Under the pieces are notes generated by a model that saw only the letters and a list, made by a program, of their open reading frames with translations, was not told the DNA's origin and did not search any database. DNA of 64,000 nucleotides from Bacillus pseudomycoides (GTDB taxonomy: Bacteria > Bacillota > Bacilli > Bacillales > Bacillaceae_G). Below are positions 41,818-49,136 of this stretch, piece by piece. The translations under genes and the position numbers were made by a program. Positions within the stretch are counted from its first letter, which is position 1. Each line of letters starts with the position of its first letter. The stretch lies in contig NZ_CP064266.1 of the NCBI RefSeq assembly GCF_022811845.1, positions 930,001 through 994,000 on the forward strand. The letters run 5' to 3'.

Positions 41818-42624
41818 TTAATCCTTGATTGGAAATTTAACGTTAAGCTCCGCTAATTGCTCTTTTGCCTTTTTCATGATAGCTTTCACTTTTTCCTTTT
41901 TCGCATCATCAAGGTTTGCAAACATTTCTTCTCGCTTCCCTTTTTCAGGAAGGTTTACACCTAGTTCTACTAGTTTCTCTTTTACTTGCTCATGTGTTAA
42001 TGTACCAGATTTCTTCTGCTCCATAATCGCTTTCACTTTCTCTTTGGTCCCTTCGTCAAGGTTTGCAAACATTTCCCCGCGCTTTCCTTTTTCAGGAAGG
42101 TTTACACCTAGTTCTGCTAGTTTTTCTTTTACTTGCTCATGTGTTAATGTACCAGATTTCTTCTGCTCCATAATCGCTTTTACTTTCTCTTTGGTCCCTT
42201 CGTCAAGGTTTGCAAACATTTCCCCGCGCTTTCCTTTTTCAGGAAGGTTTACACCTAGTTCTGCTAGTTTTTCTTTTACTTGCTCATGTGTTAATGTACC
42301 AGATTTCTTCTGCTCCATAATCGCTTTTACTTTCTCTTTGGTTCCTTCGTCAAGGTTTGCAAACATTTCCCCGCGCTTCCCTTTTTCAGGAAGGTTTACA
42401 CCTAGTTCTGCTAATTGCTTTTTGGCGTTCTCCATAATCGTTTGTACTTTTTGTTTCGTTGCTTCATCCACTTGTTGATTCGAATTTCCTTTTGTTGTTT
42501 GTTCCGCTTTTGGTGTAGAATTCGCATCGTTGGCTGCTGCAAAAGCAGGAACAACCGTCCCTCCCATAATTCCAAGTGATAAAGCTCCAGCAGTTACTAA
42601 ATACCCAATTGTTTTTTTCTTCAT
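41818..42624 (-). CDS. Secreted protein with 49-residue tandem repeats
   Basis: 268 aa. Signal peptide 1-30 (GTVVPAFAA). Then about 3.5 copies of a 49-residue unit beginning LAELGVNLPEKGKRGEMFAN, containing LDEGTKEKVKAIMEQKKSGT and LTHEQVKEK, plus diverged first and last units. Each unit predicts two to three charged amphipathic helices. The inner units are almost identical at DNA level (147-bp period), indicating recent unequal recombination. No LPXTG or membrane anchor, so probably released or wall-associated non-covalently. Function unknown. RBS GGAGGAGC. Confidence 0.8.
   Translation of the reverse strand: MKKKTIGYLVTAGALSLGIMGGTVVPAFAAANDANSTPKAEQTTKGNSNQQVDEATKQKVQTIMENAKKQLAELGVNLPEKGKRGEMFANLDEGTKEKVKAIMEQKKSGTLTHEQVKEKLAELGVNLPEKGKRGEMFANLDEGTKEKVKAIMEQKKSGTLTHEQVKEKLAELGVNLPEKGKRGEMFANLDEGTKEKVKAIMEQKKSGTLTHEQVKEKLVELGVNLPEKGKREEMFANLDDAKKEKVKAIMKKAKEQLAELNVKFPIKD
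42033..42473. repeat. 147-bp tandem repeat array inside the secreted protein gene
   Basis: Three near-identical 147-bp units (for example the phrase AGGAAGGTTTACACCTAGTT recurs at about 41950, 42097, 42244 and 42391) differing at only a few positions such as CTAGTTTTTC/CTAGTTTCTC. Prone to copy-number change between strains. Confidence 0.85.
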
Positions 42625-42851
42625 AGGAAAGCTCCTCCTTCATTTTGTATCACATACATTTCGAAAACATGTACACTTTCGTATACAATACACATAGTAA
42701 AGTTGGTTTCTTAACTTTTCCTTAACTACTCCTAAAAGAATTTCTGACTATACATGTGGTAGCAAACTTCAATAGCATCAAAAAAACCAAGGGTTAGTTG
42801 GCATAAAATGGTGAATAAAATTTTATCGGCGCTTCGGCAAATAACAACAAA

Positions 42852-42876
42852 AAACAGGAGTCTGTTGGCTCCTGTT
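42852..42876. terminator. Hairpin left of IS element
   Basis: AAACAGGAG-tctgttgg-CTCCTGTTT followed on the minus strand by T6; could stop read-through from yidC and the IS. Confidence 0.6.
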
Positions 42877-42949
42877 TCCTAACACGATAAAAAAGCCGCT
42901 CCTAAATTGTACTGACCCCTGTCAAGTAGACAGTAATTAAAACGCATAG

Positions 42950-43861
42950 TTAAGAAGCCTGAGTTCGATATTCGTATGGACTCAGGTTTTTTAATTTCTT
43001 CTGAAAACGATGATAGTTATAAAAATGAATATATTTATGTACGGCAAATTTAACTTCTTCTACTGAACGAAATGAACTCAGATTAAAACACTCCGCTTTG
43101 AAATGACTGAAGAAATTCTCCATATAAGCATTGTCCCAACAATTCGCCTTTCTGGACATACTAGCTTTCATCTTATGTTTTTTTAGGAAATCATTATATT
43201 GGCGTGAAGTATACTGGAAGCCCTGATCACTATGCAAAAGAATCCCTTGCACGTTTCGTTGTTTTTTTGCCTTGTTTAACGTATCAATAACTAACTGTAT
43301 ATCATGACGATGGCTAACATGATAAGCCACAATTTCATTATTATAAAGGTCCTTTATGGCAGACAGATATAGCTTTTTCCCATTGAAAATAAGATACGTA
43401 ATATCTGTTACCCATTTTTCATTTGGTTGTTCAGCTTTGAAATCTCGATTCAAATAATTCTTTGAGACTACATATGCTTCTTTTGATACAAAATAAGGTC
43501 GTTTTTTTCTGATAATCGCTTGAAGCTTCATCCTATTCATTAGTCTTTGAACTCACTTATGATTTACAATGAGCCCATGTTTCATCCTTAACCACACAGT
43601 TATTCTTCGGTATCCATAGATACCCTTTACTTGTTTATAACATTCCATAATTTTTTTCTTTATTTTTTCATCTTCTATCTCGTTCGGTGAAGGGGTGCTT
43701 TGTCTTTTTAACCACTTGTAGTATCCGCTTCTAGATACTTCCGCAATTTTACATAGTAGTTGTATTGAACGCATACCTTTGGACATTTCTTGTATCACCT
43801 TATATTTTTTGTATGCCGGTACAGCTTTCATCCCACCTTTTACATTCCCAATAGCTTTTTT
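42950..43861 (-). pseudogene. IS3-family transposase OrfB with in-frame nonsense codon
   Basis: Reached from orfA by -1 frameshift. N-terminal HTH_21 region (SKGMRSIQLLCKIAEVSRSGYYKWL, GIYGYRRITVWLRMKHGLIVNHK), then TGA at 43553-43555, then VQRLMNRMKLQAIIRKK and the rve integrase domain with DDE residues: D in WVTDITYL, D in LLHSDQGFQYTS, E in NAYMENFFSHFKAE. Both halves are in the same frame, so one codon change (CGA to TGA fits NHK-R-VQRL) explains the break. Full-length transposase cannot be made without suppression. Confidence 0.88.
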
Positions 43862-44136
43862 AGCATTTCATTCTCTGTTTCTAGGTATTTGATTCTTTCT
43901 GTAGGCTCCTTTGGACAATTTCTAGGTCTCCCTTTTTTTCTTCCAGTAGCCTTTCCTCGTTTTTCTTCTAAACCTTTGATTCCCTCTTCTTTGAAACGTT
44001 TTACCCATCTACGTACGTTTTTTTCATCAATGCCTAATTCTTTTCCTATTTGGGTATACCCCATGCTTTCTTTAAAATATAAATCTATCGCTTTTTTCTT
44101 AAATGTTTCATCATATGTTCTTTTAATTTTCCCCAT
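43840..44136 (-). CDS. IS3-family transposase OrfA
   Basis: 98 aa. Helix-turn-helix YKESMGYTQIGKELGIDEKNVRRWVKRFKEEG-type DNA-binding domain (here YFKESMGYTQIGKELG) and a leucine-zipper C-terminus (RIKYLETENEMLKKLLG). The slippery heptamer A-AAA-AAG (43855-43861) near its end lets ribosomes shift -1 into orfB, the standard IS3 arrangement. Confidence 0.9.
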   Translation of the reverse strand: MGKIKRTYDETFKKKAIDLYFKESMGYTQIGKELGIDEKNVRRWVKRFKEEGIKGLEEKRGKATGRKKGRPRNCPKEPTERIKYLETENEMLKKLLGM

Positions 44137-44227
44137 AAAAAAATCCCCCTTATAATAGACAGGATATAAAGCTTTCTTTTTTCTGTCTACTATAGGGGGA
44201 TCATATCAAAATTAGAGCGGCTCTCTT

Positions 44228-45010
44228 CTATGCATTTTGTAATTGCCCTTCTTCACGTTCCATCACTTTTCTTAACACAATCATTTGCATCATTGTAAAT
44301 ATGTTACCTGTAACCCAATACAGGACAAGTCCTGATGGTGCGGCAAATCCCATAAATAAAATCATCGCCGGCATCATAAATTGCTGCATTTTAAGCATTG
44401 GAACTTGCTCTTCTGCCTGTGCATTCGACTGCATAATTTTCATTTGAATAAATGTTGCTAGCGCTGCAAGAATCGGTAAAATATGATACGGATCTGCATG
44501 TCCTAAGTTTACCCACAAAAACGAAGATGTACGAATCTCTTCCGTTCGGCTAATCGCATAGTACAATGCCGAGAAAATTGGCATTTGTATCAAAAGTGGT
44601 AAGCAACCAGCTAATGGATTCCAACCGCCTGTTTTCATTAGTTCTGACATTTCTTTTTGATATTGTTTTTGTTTTTCAATATCTTTGCTTACATTACCAT
44701 ATTTTTGTTTCAACTTTTGAAGTTCTGGTTGCATCTTCTTCATTTTCATTTGACTGCGATATTGCGAAACAGCTAACGGAATCATTGCTGATCGAACAAT
44801 AAGCGTAATGATAATGATGGCAATCCCGAAACTGGCGCCAGGTACATGATGCGCAACAAATTGAAGCATAAACGAGATGGGATAAACAAAATAGTGATCC
44901 CAAATTCCAGTGCTATTTGCATCAATTGGTGCCGTATTGCTACACCCCGATAAAACAAAAACAAGTAATAATGATAAACTAACGAGCACAGCTCGGTATG
45001 ATTTTAACAT
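44228..45010 (-). CDS. yidC: Membrane protein insertase YidC (second YidC/OxaA type)
   Basis: 260 aa lipoprotein: signal with lipobox LSGC (C23), five membrane segments, and the conserved 60KD_IMP core (IIIITLIVRSAMIPLAVSQYRSQMKMKKMQPELQKLKQKYG, LIQMPIFSALYYAI, VLYWVTGNIFTM) with the hydrophilic-groove arginine in TLIVRS. Inserts membrane proteins with or without Sec. Start at 45010: GGAGGA lies 7 nt upstream, while the ATG two codons earlier overlaps it. That GGAGGA is partly held in a hairpin with the end of the upstream leader ORF. Its terminator is split by an IS. Confidence 0.93.
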   Translation of the reverse strand: MLKSYRAVLVSLSLLLVFVLSGCSNTAPIDANSTGIWDHYFVYPISFMLQFVAHHVPGASFGIAIIIITLIVRSAMIPLAVSQYRSQMKMKKMQPELQKLKQKYGNVSKDIEKQKQYQKEMSELMKTGGWNPLAGCLPLLIQMPIFSALYYAISRTEEIRTSSFLWVNLGHADPYHILPILAALATFIQMKIMQSNAQAEEQVPMLKMQQFMMPAMILFMGFAAPSGLVLYWVTGNIFTMMQMIVLRKVMEREEGQLQNA

Positions 45011-45016
45011 GTTCAT

Positions 45017-45053
45017 TCCTCCAATGTTTCGTAATTAGTTAGCGAAACATTGG
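45017..45053 (-). promoter_or_regulatory. RBS-masking hairpin between leader ORF and yidC
   Basis: On the minus strand CCAATGTTTCG (45043-45053), 11-nt loop holding the leader stop codon, CGAAACATTGG (45021-45031): a perfect 11-bp stem whose last two bases are the first GG of the yidC ribosome-binding site GGAGGA (45017-45022). A ribosome stalled at the leader C-terminus would open it. Confidence 0.85.
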
Positions 45054-45323
45054 TAAATATGGACCGACCTCATCACTCTCTCCACTTGATTCTTGTCTAC
45101 GAACGGAACGAATCATTCCATATTTATAGAAAGTAGAAAACAGCGGAGTATTTCCTATATTCTCTTCACATGTATCAACGAATGCAAAAGCTCTTTGTCT
45201 ACCGCTTGATGTTTGCTGGCGTACAAAGCGAGAAACATTAGCGAGAAAAAAGACCTCTAACAAACAAAGTGCTGTCGTCACAAACGTTATATATAAAATT
45301 GCATCTTGCAATAAAAATTCCAT
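45039..45323 (-). CDS. Candidate MifM-type nascent-chain sensor (leader of yidC)
   Basis: 94 aa. One membrane segment (about residues 8-30), a basic linker (SRFVRQQTSSGRQR), and a C-terminal stretch GMIRSVRRQESSGESDEVGP plus YLPMFR. B. subtilis MifM (95 aa) monitors YidC activity by translation arrest and controls yidC2. From memory its C-terminus has IRKVFRMNSPVNDEEDAG; aligned with an offset of three, I71-R72, V74, R76 and D84-E85 here correspond to I74-R75, V77, R79 and E87-E88. AAGGATG lies 7 nt before ATG. The last four codons form the 5' arm of the hairpin masking the yidC RBS. Arrest itself is inferred. Confidence 0.75.
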   Translation of the reverse strand: MEFLLQDAILYITFVTTALCLLEVFFLANVSRFVRQQTSSGRQRAFAFVDTCEENIGNTPLFSTFYKYGMIRSVRRQESSGESDEVGPYLPMFR

Positions 45324-45346
45324 CGCTTCACATCCTTAATACGTTC

Positions 45347-45352
45347 ATTCTA
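45347..45352 (-). promoter_or_regulatory. Extended -10 promoter of leader-yidC operon
   Basis: TGTGCTAGAAT on the minus strand gives an extended -10 (TG-n-TAGAAT) about 24 bp upstream of the leader ORF; no clear -35. Confidence 0.5.
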
Positions 45353-45598
45353 GCACATTCTCCAGACGTTCTCTATTTCCTTTTATTTTCAAAAAAGGAT
45401 TTTGTATATTCTCTCACAAAAATAATACAGAAAATCATTGTATTCGCTTTCTTTAGTATATTCACGCATATAGCTGAATAGCCTTAATTTGTTAGAAATT
45501 TATAAAATTTTCGTATTATAATAAAACTATTGCCAGTTTTTGAAAAAAGCATTATTCTCTTCTTGTAATCAAAAATGAATATGGAGATGAAACATACT

Positions 45599-46492
45599 AT
45601 GGGTCAATTAGGAGACGCCGATTACGTTCCCGACACCGCCTTTTTATCCTTCCCAGCAGCTAGAACATTTCATTTAGAATTTATAATACAATTGATTGTT
45701 ATTTTTATAGCTTCCATTTTGTATGCTATTTCAATGAATATGTTTTTTATCCCGCATAATATGATTAGCGGTGGGTTCGCTGGGGTAGGAATGATTATCG
45801 GTTATTTAATGCATTATAATATCGGTGCACTTATCTTTTTACTAAACATCCCCCTTCTCATTTTAAGTCACTTTTACTTAGGTAAGAAGACAACCTTTTT
45901 AACAGCTTATTTCGTGGCCGTATCATCACTTGCCATGAACATCATTCCAGTACATCAAGTATCAGATGATATTTTACTTTCTTCTGTATTTGGTGGCGTT
46001 ATTTGTGGTGCAGCCTCAGGAATTATATTCCGATTTGCATCTTCAACGGGTGGGTTTGATATTGTTGGATTGATTGTAGCGAAATATAAAGACATTTCGA
46101 TTGGTGCTATTATTTTTGGCTTCAACTTAGTCTTACTTGTTGTCGCTGGCTTTATTTTCGGATGGGATATTACACTGTACACATTAATTAGCCGTTTTGT
46201 TGTCAGCAAAGTAATCGATGCTGTACATACAAAACACATTAAATTAACGATCATGACAATTACAGAAAAAGGCGAGGAAATTAAAAGTGCACTACTGCAT
46301 CACGGCATACGTGGCGTGACAATGGTAGACGCTGTCGGCGGCTATACCAACCATAAGAAAAAAATGATTTACACCGTCGTAACCCGTTACGAATTAGGTG
46401 AAATGAAACGTATTATTCGTCATGTAGACAATCATGCGTTTATGAATATTACAGAAACCGTTGAAATCGTTGGACGTTTCAAACGTATATAA
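45599..46492 (+). CDS. YitT-family membrane protein
   Basis: About 297 aa from ATG 45599 (GGAG lies 12 nt upstream; in-frame ATGs at 45575-45587 overlap or precede it). Five to six membrane spans (YAISMNMFFIPHNMISGGFAGVGMI, IFRFASSTGGFDIVGLIVAKY) and a C-terminal soluble DUF2179 domain (TIMTITEKGEEIKSALLHHGIRGVTMVDAVGGYTNHKK). Same family as B. subtilis YitT/YqfU/YvjA. Transport role presumed, substrate unknown. Confidence 0.88.
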   Translation: MGQLGDADYVPDTAFLSFPAARTFHLEFIIQLIVIFIASILYAISMNMFFIPHNMISGGFAGVGMIIGYLMHYNIGALIFLLNIPLLILSHFYLGKKTTFLTAYFVAVSSLAMNIIPVHQVSDDILLSSVFGGVICGAASGIIFRFASSTGGFDIVGLIVAKYKDISIGAIIFGFNLVLLVVAGFIFGWDITLYTLISRFVVSKVIDAVHTKHIKLTIMTITEKGEEIKSALLHHGIRGVTMVDAVGGYTNHKKKMIYTVVTRYELGEMKRIIRHVDNHAFMNITETVEIVGRFKRI

Positions 46493-46493
46493 G

Positions 46494-46526
46494 AAAGCGC
46501 AAGGAACTAGAATTCCTTGCGCTTTT
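46494..46526 (+). terminator. YitT gene terminator
   Basis: AAAGCGCAAGGAA-ctaga-TTCCTTGCGCTTTT. Confidence 0.9.
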
Positions 46527-46581
46527 ACTTTTACACTTAGTACAAAATCAGATAATTCTATTATTATTAAGCTAAATATGT

Positions 46582-46670
46582 TATAATACAATTAGACTTA
46601 CAAAAAAGAATGTATAGACTTGGGAGTTTCTCTTACTTTATAAGCAAAAAGAAACGAGAAGTCGGGTATA
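46582..46670 (+). promoter_or_regulatory. Promoter and structured leader upstream of 46834 gene
   Basis: TATAAT at 46582-46587, then a predicted two-part stem: GACTT/AAGTC closing GTTTCT/AGAAAC with purine-rich internal loop (GGGA opposite GAG), about 46617-46664. The leader is about 240 nt long. No known riboswitch class recognised. Confidence 0.4.
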
Positions 46671-46833
46671 TTTCAGGTGCAAGTTTACGTAATAACTAAT
46701 TACTATCACATCGTATAAGAGATGGTTCAAAGTGACCAATCAGCTTAGTTATTCTTCTACTAACATTAACTTCTATTTACTATACCTACCTTTTGGACTT
46801 CCAAATCATCTTATTACATAAGGAGATGAACAT

Positions 46834-47220
46834 ATGAATCAAAATATACGCTATATAGTAGCTGTACTGTTTGCTATCCTTGGTGGCATGATTTGCTTCT
46901 GGACAAACATTCAGCTTGGAGAACATATCGCTTTTAATGGAATCGAATCACTTGTAAGCGCTTCAATACTAGGTGGATACATTTTCTTCCTCATTAATCC
47001 AGAAGAAAATGCTCAAAAAACAATGCTATTAACAATGATCGGAATAGTTGGGGGATGTATCTCCTACTCCATGACAAATTATACATTACCACTTCAATTA
47101 AGCTCAGCTTTCTTCCACGGTCTTTGGACTTGGTTCATCGCATTTTGCCTAGCAGATGTATTTAACCTATTACAAGATCCAGAAGAAGAGACTGGACGCG
47201 GAGTCGAGAGTAACTCTTAA
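46834..47220 (+). CDS. Four-span membrane protein, unknown
   Basis: 128 aa with four hydrophobic segments (about 7-23, 40-55, 66-86, 92-112) and an acidic C-terminal tail DPEEETGRGVESNS. AAGGAGATG precedes ATG. No family recognised. Long untranslated leader upstream. Confidence 0.7.
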   Translation: MNQNIRYIVAVLFAILGGMICFWTNIQLGEHIAFNGIESLVSASILGGYIFFLINPEENAQKTMLLTMIGIVGGCISYSMTNYTLPLQLSSAFFHGLWTWFIAFCLADVFNLLQDPEEETGRGVESNS

Positions 47221-47223
47221 TAG

Positions 47224-47261
47224 AAAAGAGGATAGAAGATTAATCTTCTATCCTCTTTTTT
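47224..47261. terminator. Terminator
   Basis: AAAAGAGGATAGAAGAT-ta-ATCTTCTATCCTCTTTTTT, 17-bp stem. Confidence 0.92.
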
Positions 47262-47307
47262 CAATATATCGACCGTTCGCCAAAATACCCATATGTAATC
47301 TTTAACA

Positions 47308-47484
47308 TTAATAAATCATTTTTTTATACATTTCATACATGTATTTTCCGATATGCAAAATACATACAAATGAAATTATACCGATTAGAAAAAAATCCGC
47401 TTCACTTACAATTGTATAACCAATTGACAGAATCCATGCTATGCAAGCACACCATTTGTAAATTGATATGCCTTGTAACCTGCT
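47308..47484 (-). pseudogene. Start-less hydrophobic reading frame
   Basis: Open frame of 58 codons, ...LQGISIYKWCACIAWILSIG then YTIVSEADFFLIGIISFVCI and LHIGKYMYEMYKKMIY, with two membrane-like segments but no ATG, GTG or TTG. It overlaps the end of the 47439-47699 gene in another frame. Either a frameshifted continuation of that gene or a decayed separate gene. Confidence 0.35.
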
Positions 47485-47699
47485 TCATGAACGATATGCT
47501 TTTGTCCTTCATCTGCATTTCGCGCCCACATTTCCAGAGACTGTGAATATATAACGCATTGTTCTGAGTATAACTTGTTATATCGATTCTTCATAATAAA
47601 GCCACTCCATATGACAAAAATCAAACACACAGTAGATATAACAAAGTTTACAATTTCAAATAATGAAGGCGTTCCGGCTGTAAATGATCGATAATACAT
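47439..47699 (-). CDS. Small membrane protein, unknown
   Basis: 86 aa: one hydrophobic segment (about 14-36) then a soluble tail IMKNRYNKLYSEQCVIYSQS. Weak ribosome-binding site. It may have lost its normal C-terminus by frameshift (see 47308-47484). Confidence 0.5.
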   Translation of the reverse strand: MYYRSFTAGTPSLFEIVNFVISTVCLIFVIWSGFIMKNRYNKLYSEQCVIYSQSLEMWARNADEGQKHIVHEAGYKAYQFTNGVLA

Positions 47700-47717
47700 A
47701 ATTGCAGCACAACTCGC

Positions 47718-47978
47718 TCAAGACCACACAATAACTTCACTTACACGTAAATAAATGAGCATATTCCCTAGTCTACGTCCCTGTATATTTTCTTCTTCAT
47801 CACGTAACTTTGCTAATGTTCGCACATTCTTTCCAAACAAGAATAACCCCGCTGCACAAAACATAAACAACGCAGCTATCGCGACATAAGAATCATCTTT
47901 GGTTGACCTAATATCAAAATAGTGAACTAGTATGTATCCAATGATTAAGCCCACTAACATAGACATCAAGAATTTCAT
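47718..47978 (-). CDS. Small three-span membrane protein, unknown
   Basis: 86 aa from ATG 47978 (MKFLMSMLVGLIIGYILVHY). An upstream start at 48053 is unlikely because it would place the dedA terminator inside the coding region. Hydrophobic segments at about 3-20, 30-52 and near the end, with a charged loop LAKLRDEEENIQGRRLGN. Pairs with the next small membrane gene 18 bp downstream. Confidence 0.5.
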   Translation of the reverse strand: MKFLMSMLVGLIIGYILVHYFDIRSTKDDSYVAIAALFMFCAAGLFLFGKNVRTLAKLRDEEENIQGRRLGNMLIYLRVSEVIVWS

Positions 47979-47991
47979 AATAAAAAACATT

Positions 47992-48023
47992 AAAAAAGAG
48001 GCAGTGCCTATCAGCACCGCCCC
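47992..48023 (-). terminator. dedA-like gene terminator
   Basis: GGGCGGTGC-tgata-GGCACTGCCTC followed by T6 on the minus strand. Confidence 0.8.
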
Positions 48024-48054
48024 TTCCAATTTTCGACATAGAATGGATTCCATA

Positions 48055-48669
48055 TTAATTTACACTTTGTACAAATACACGCTTTAATTGTTTACGGAAA
48101 CGAACTCCTAACGTAATTGCTGCAATTATAATCACTCCGAAGATAATTTTCCCAATGTGCTGTCCAAGTACTCCAAAGATATCATGTACGTTTCCACCTA
48201 ACCAATAACCACCGATCAAGAAGAAAGATACCCAGAATAGAGCGCCAGAGTAGATCGTAATCGCAAAACGACGGAACGGTAAATTAATGATTCCTGCAAA
48301 GTATCCAGTAAAGTGACGAACGCCTGGAATAAAGAACCCGATAAAAATAAGGAAATATCCATATTTATCGAACCACATTCTCGTTAAATCAATTTTTTTT
48401 TGTGTTAAAAACACATATTTACCATACTTCTGCACAAAAGGCATACCTAGTTTATTCCCTAAAAAATACTGAATTGTCATCCCAACACTTGTACCAATTA
48501 AGGATAAAATAATTAAAAGTGGTAATTGTAACTCCCCCGTATGTGCTAAATATCCCGCATATGCTAACGTTGGCTCCCCTGGAAATGGAAGCGCGATATA
48601 TTCTAACAGCAACCCTACAAGTACAACATAATAGCCGTATTGCTGAAATAGTTCATGAACCCATTCCAT
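48055..48669 (-). CDS. DedA-family membrane protein
   Basis: 204 aa. DedA/SNARE-associated core: LLLEYIALPFPGEPTLAYAGYLAHTG, GTSVGMTIQYFLGNKLG, FFIPGVRHFTGYFAGIINLPFRRFAIT with the conserved R and P residues. Family members flip undecaprenyl phosphate or phosphatidylethanolamine (UptA/PetA type). RBS GGAGAGATCG. Confidence 0.9.
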   Translation of the reverse strand: MEWVHELFQQYGYYVVLVGLLLEYIALPFPGEPTLAYAGYLAHTGELQLPLLIILSLIGTSVGMTIQYFLGNKLGMPFVQKYGKYVFLTQKKIDLTRMWFDKYGYFLIFIGFFIPGVRHFTGYFAGIINLPFRRFAITIYSGALFWVSFFLIGGYWLGGNVHDIFGVLGQHIGKIIFGVIIIAAITLGVRFRKQLKRVFVQSVN

Positions 48670-48941
48670 GTCGATCTCTCCTTTTCCCTCTTATCTACAG
48701 CATTCACCACGCACAAACTGTTACTATTATTGTATAAAAAAAATGTCGAAATAACTATCACAATAGCTTACATTTAGATTACATTTTTGTAAGGTTAATA
48801 CTAAAATAACCCATATTCATGCAAATTCTCCTAATATCTATTATATATTTGCAAATTTTTTCATTTCTCCTCTATTATATACAAAAAAATTACGTTTTTC
48901 TCTTATTTTCGTACAGCTAACTTCAAAAAATCTTATTTATA

Positions 48942-48969
48942 TTGAAAATGTAAAAGAGATTGCTATAAA
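48942..48969 (+). promoter_or_regulatory. Promoter of EamA-type transporter
   Basis: TTGAAA (48942-48947), 16-nt spacer, TATAAA (48964-48969). Confidence 0.55.
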
Positions 48970-48975
48970 CTAGAA

Positions 48976-49113
48976 TCATAATAATTATCAAGTGTTTAAT
49001 TTCTTATTCTGTTTATAACCAAACTCACACACAATTGTGAGTGGCGGAATTTTGTAGAGTTTTCACTCTGTTTCGTTCGCCCGTTGTCCTTCATTGGATA
49101 GCGGGCGTTTTTT
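48976..49113 (+). promoter_or_regulatory. Leader with hairpin and intrinsic terminator (putative attenuator)
   Basis: A leader of about 140 nt contains ACTCACA/TGTGAGT (49023-49042), a small AGAG/CTCT hairpin, and a full terminator CGCCCGTTGTCC/GGATAGCGGGCG (49078-49107) with T6, all before the ribosome-binding site of the transporter gene. This layout implies conditional termination. No known riboswitch or T-box signature found. Confidence 0.55.
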
Positions 49114-49136
49114 ATTTGTAAAAGGAGGATTTTTTT

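Larger units (their letters stand above)
42908..44208 (-). mobile_element. IS3-family (IS150 group) insertion sequence, 1301 bp
   Basis: Ends TG...CA with imperfect terminal inverted repeats: TGTACTGACCCCTGTCAAG... at the left and, reverse-complemented, TGATATGATCCCCCTATAG... at the right, both followed by TAGACAG. Flanked by direct AAAT at 42904-42907 and 44209-44212, a 4-bp target duplication as expected for IS3. Carries orfA and an orfB interrupted by a stop, so probably not autonomous. Confidence 0.88.
42894..44222 (-). terminator. yidC terminator split by IS insertion
   Basis: AGCCGCTC at 42894-42901 and GAGCGGCT at 44215-44222 are the two arms of one hairpin. Joining the flanks at the AAAT target site recreates AGCCGCTC-CTAAATTA-GAGCGGCT with a T6 run on the minus strand. 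The IS occupies the loop. Confidence 0.8.

Noticed and set aside
41825..42478. 217-codon open frame antisense to the tandem-repeat protein
   Set aside because: It exists only because the sense repeat array is in phase and lacks antisense stops; no RBS, composition mirrors the sense repeats.
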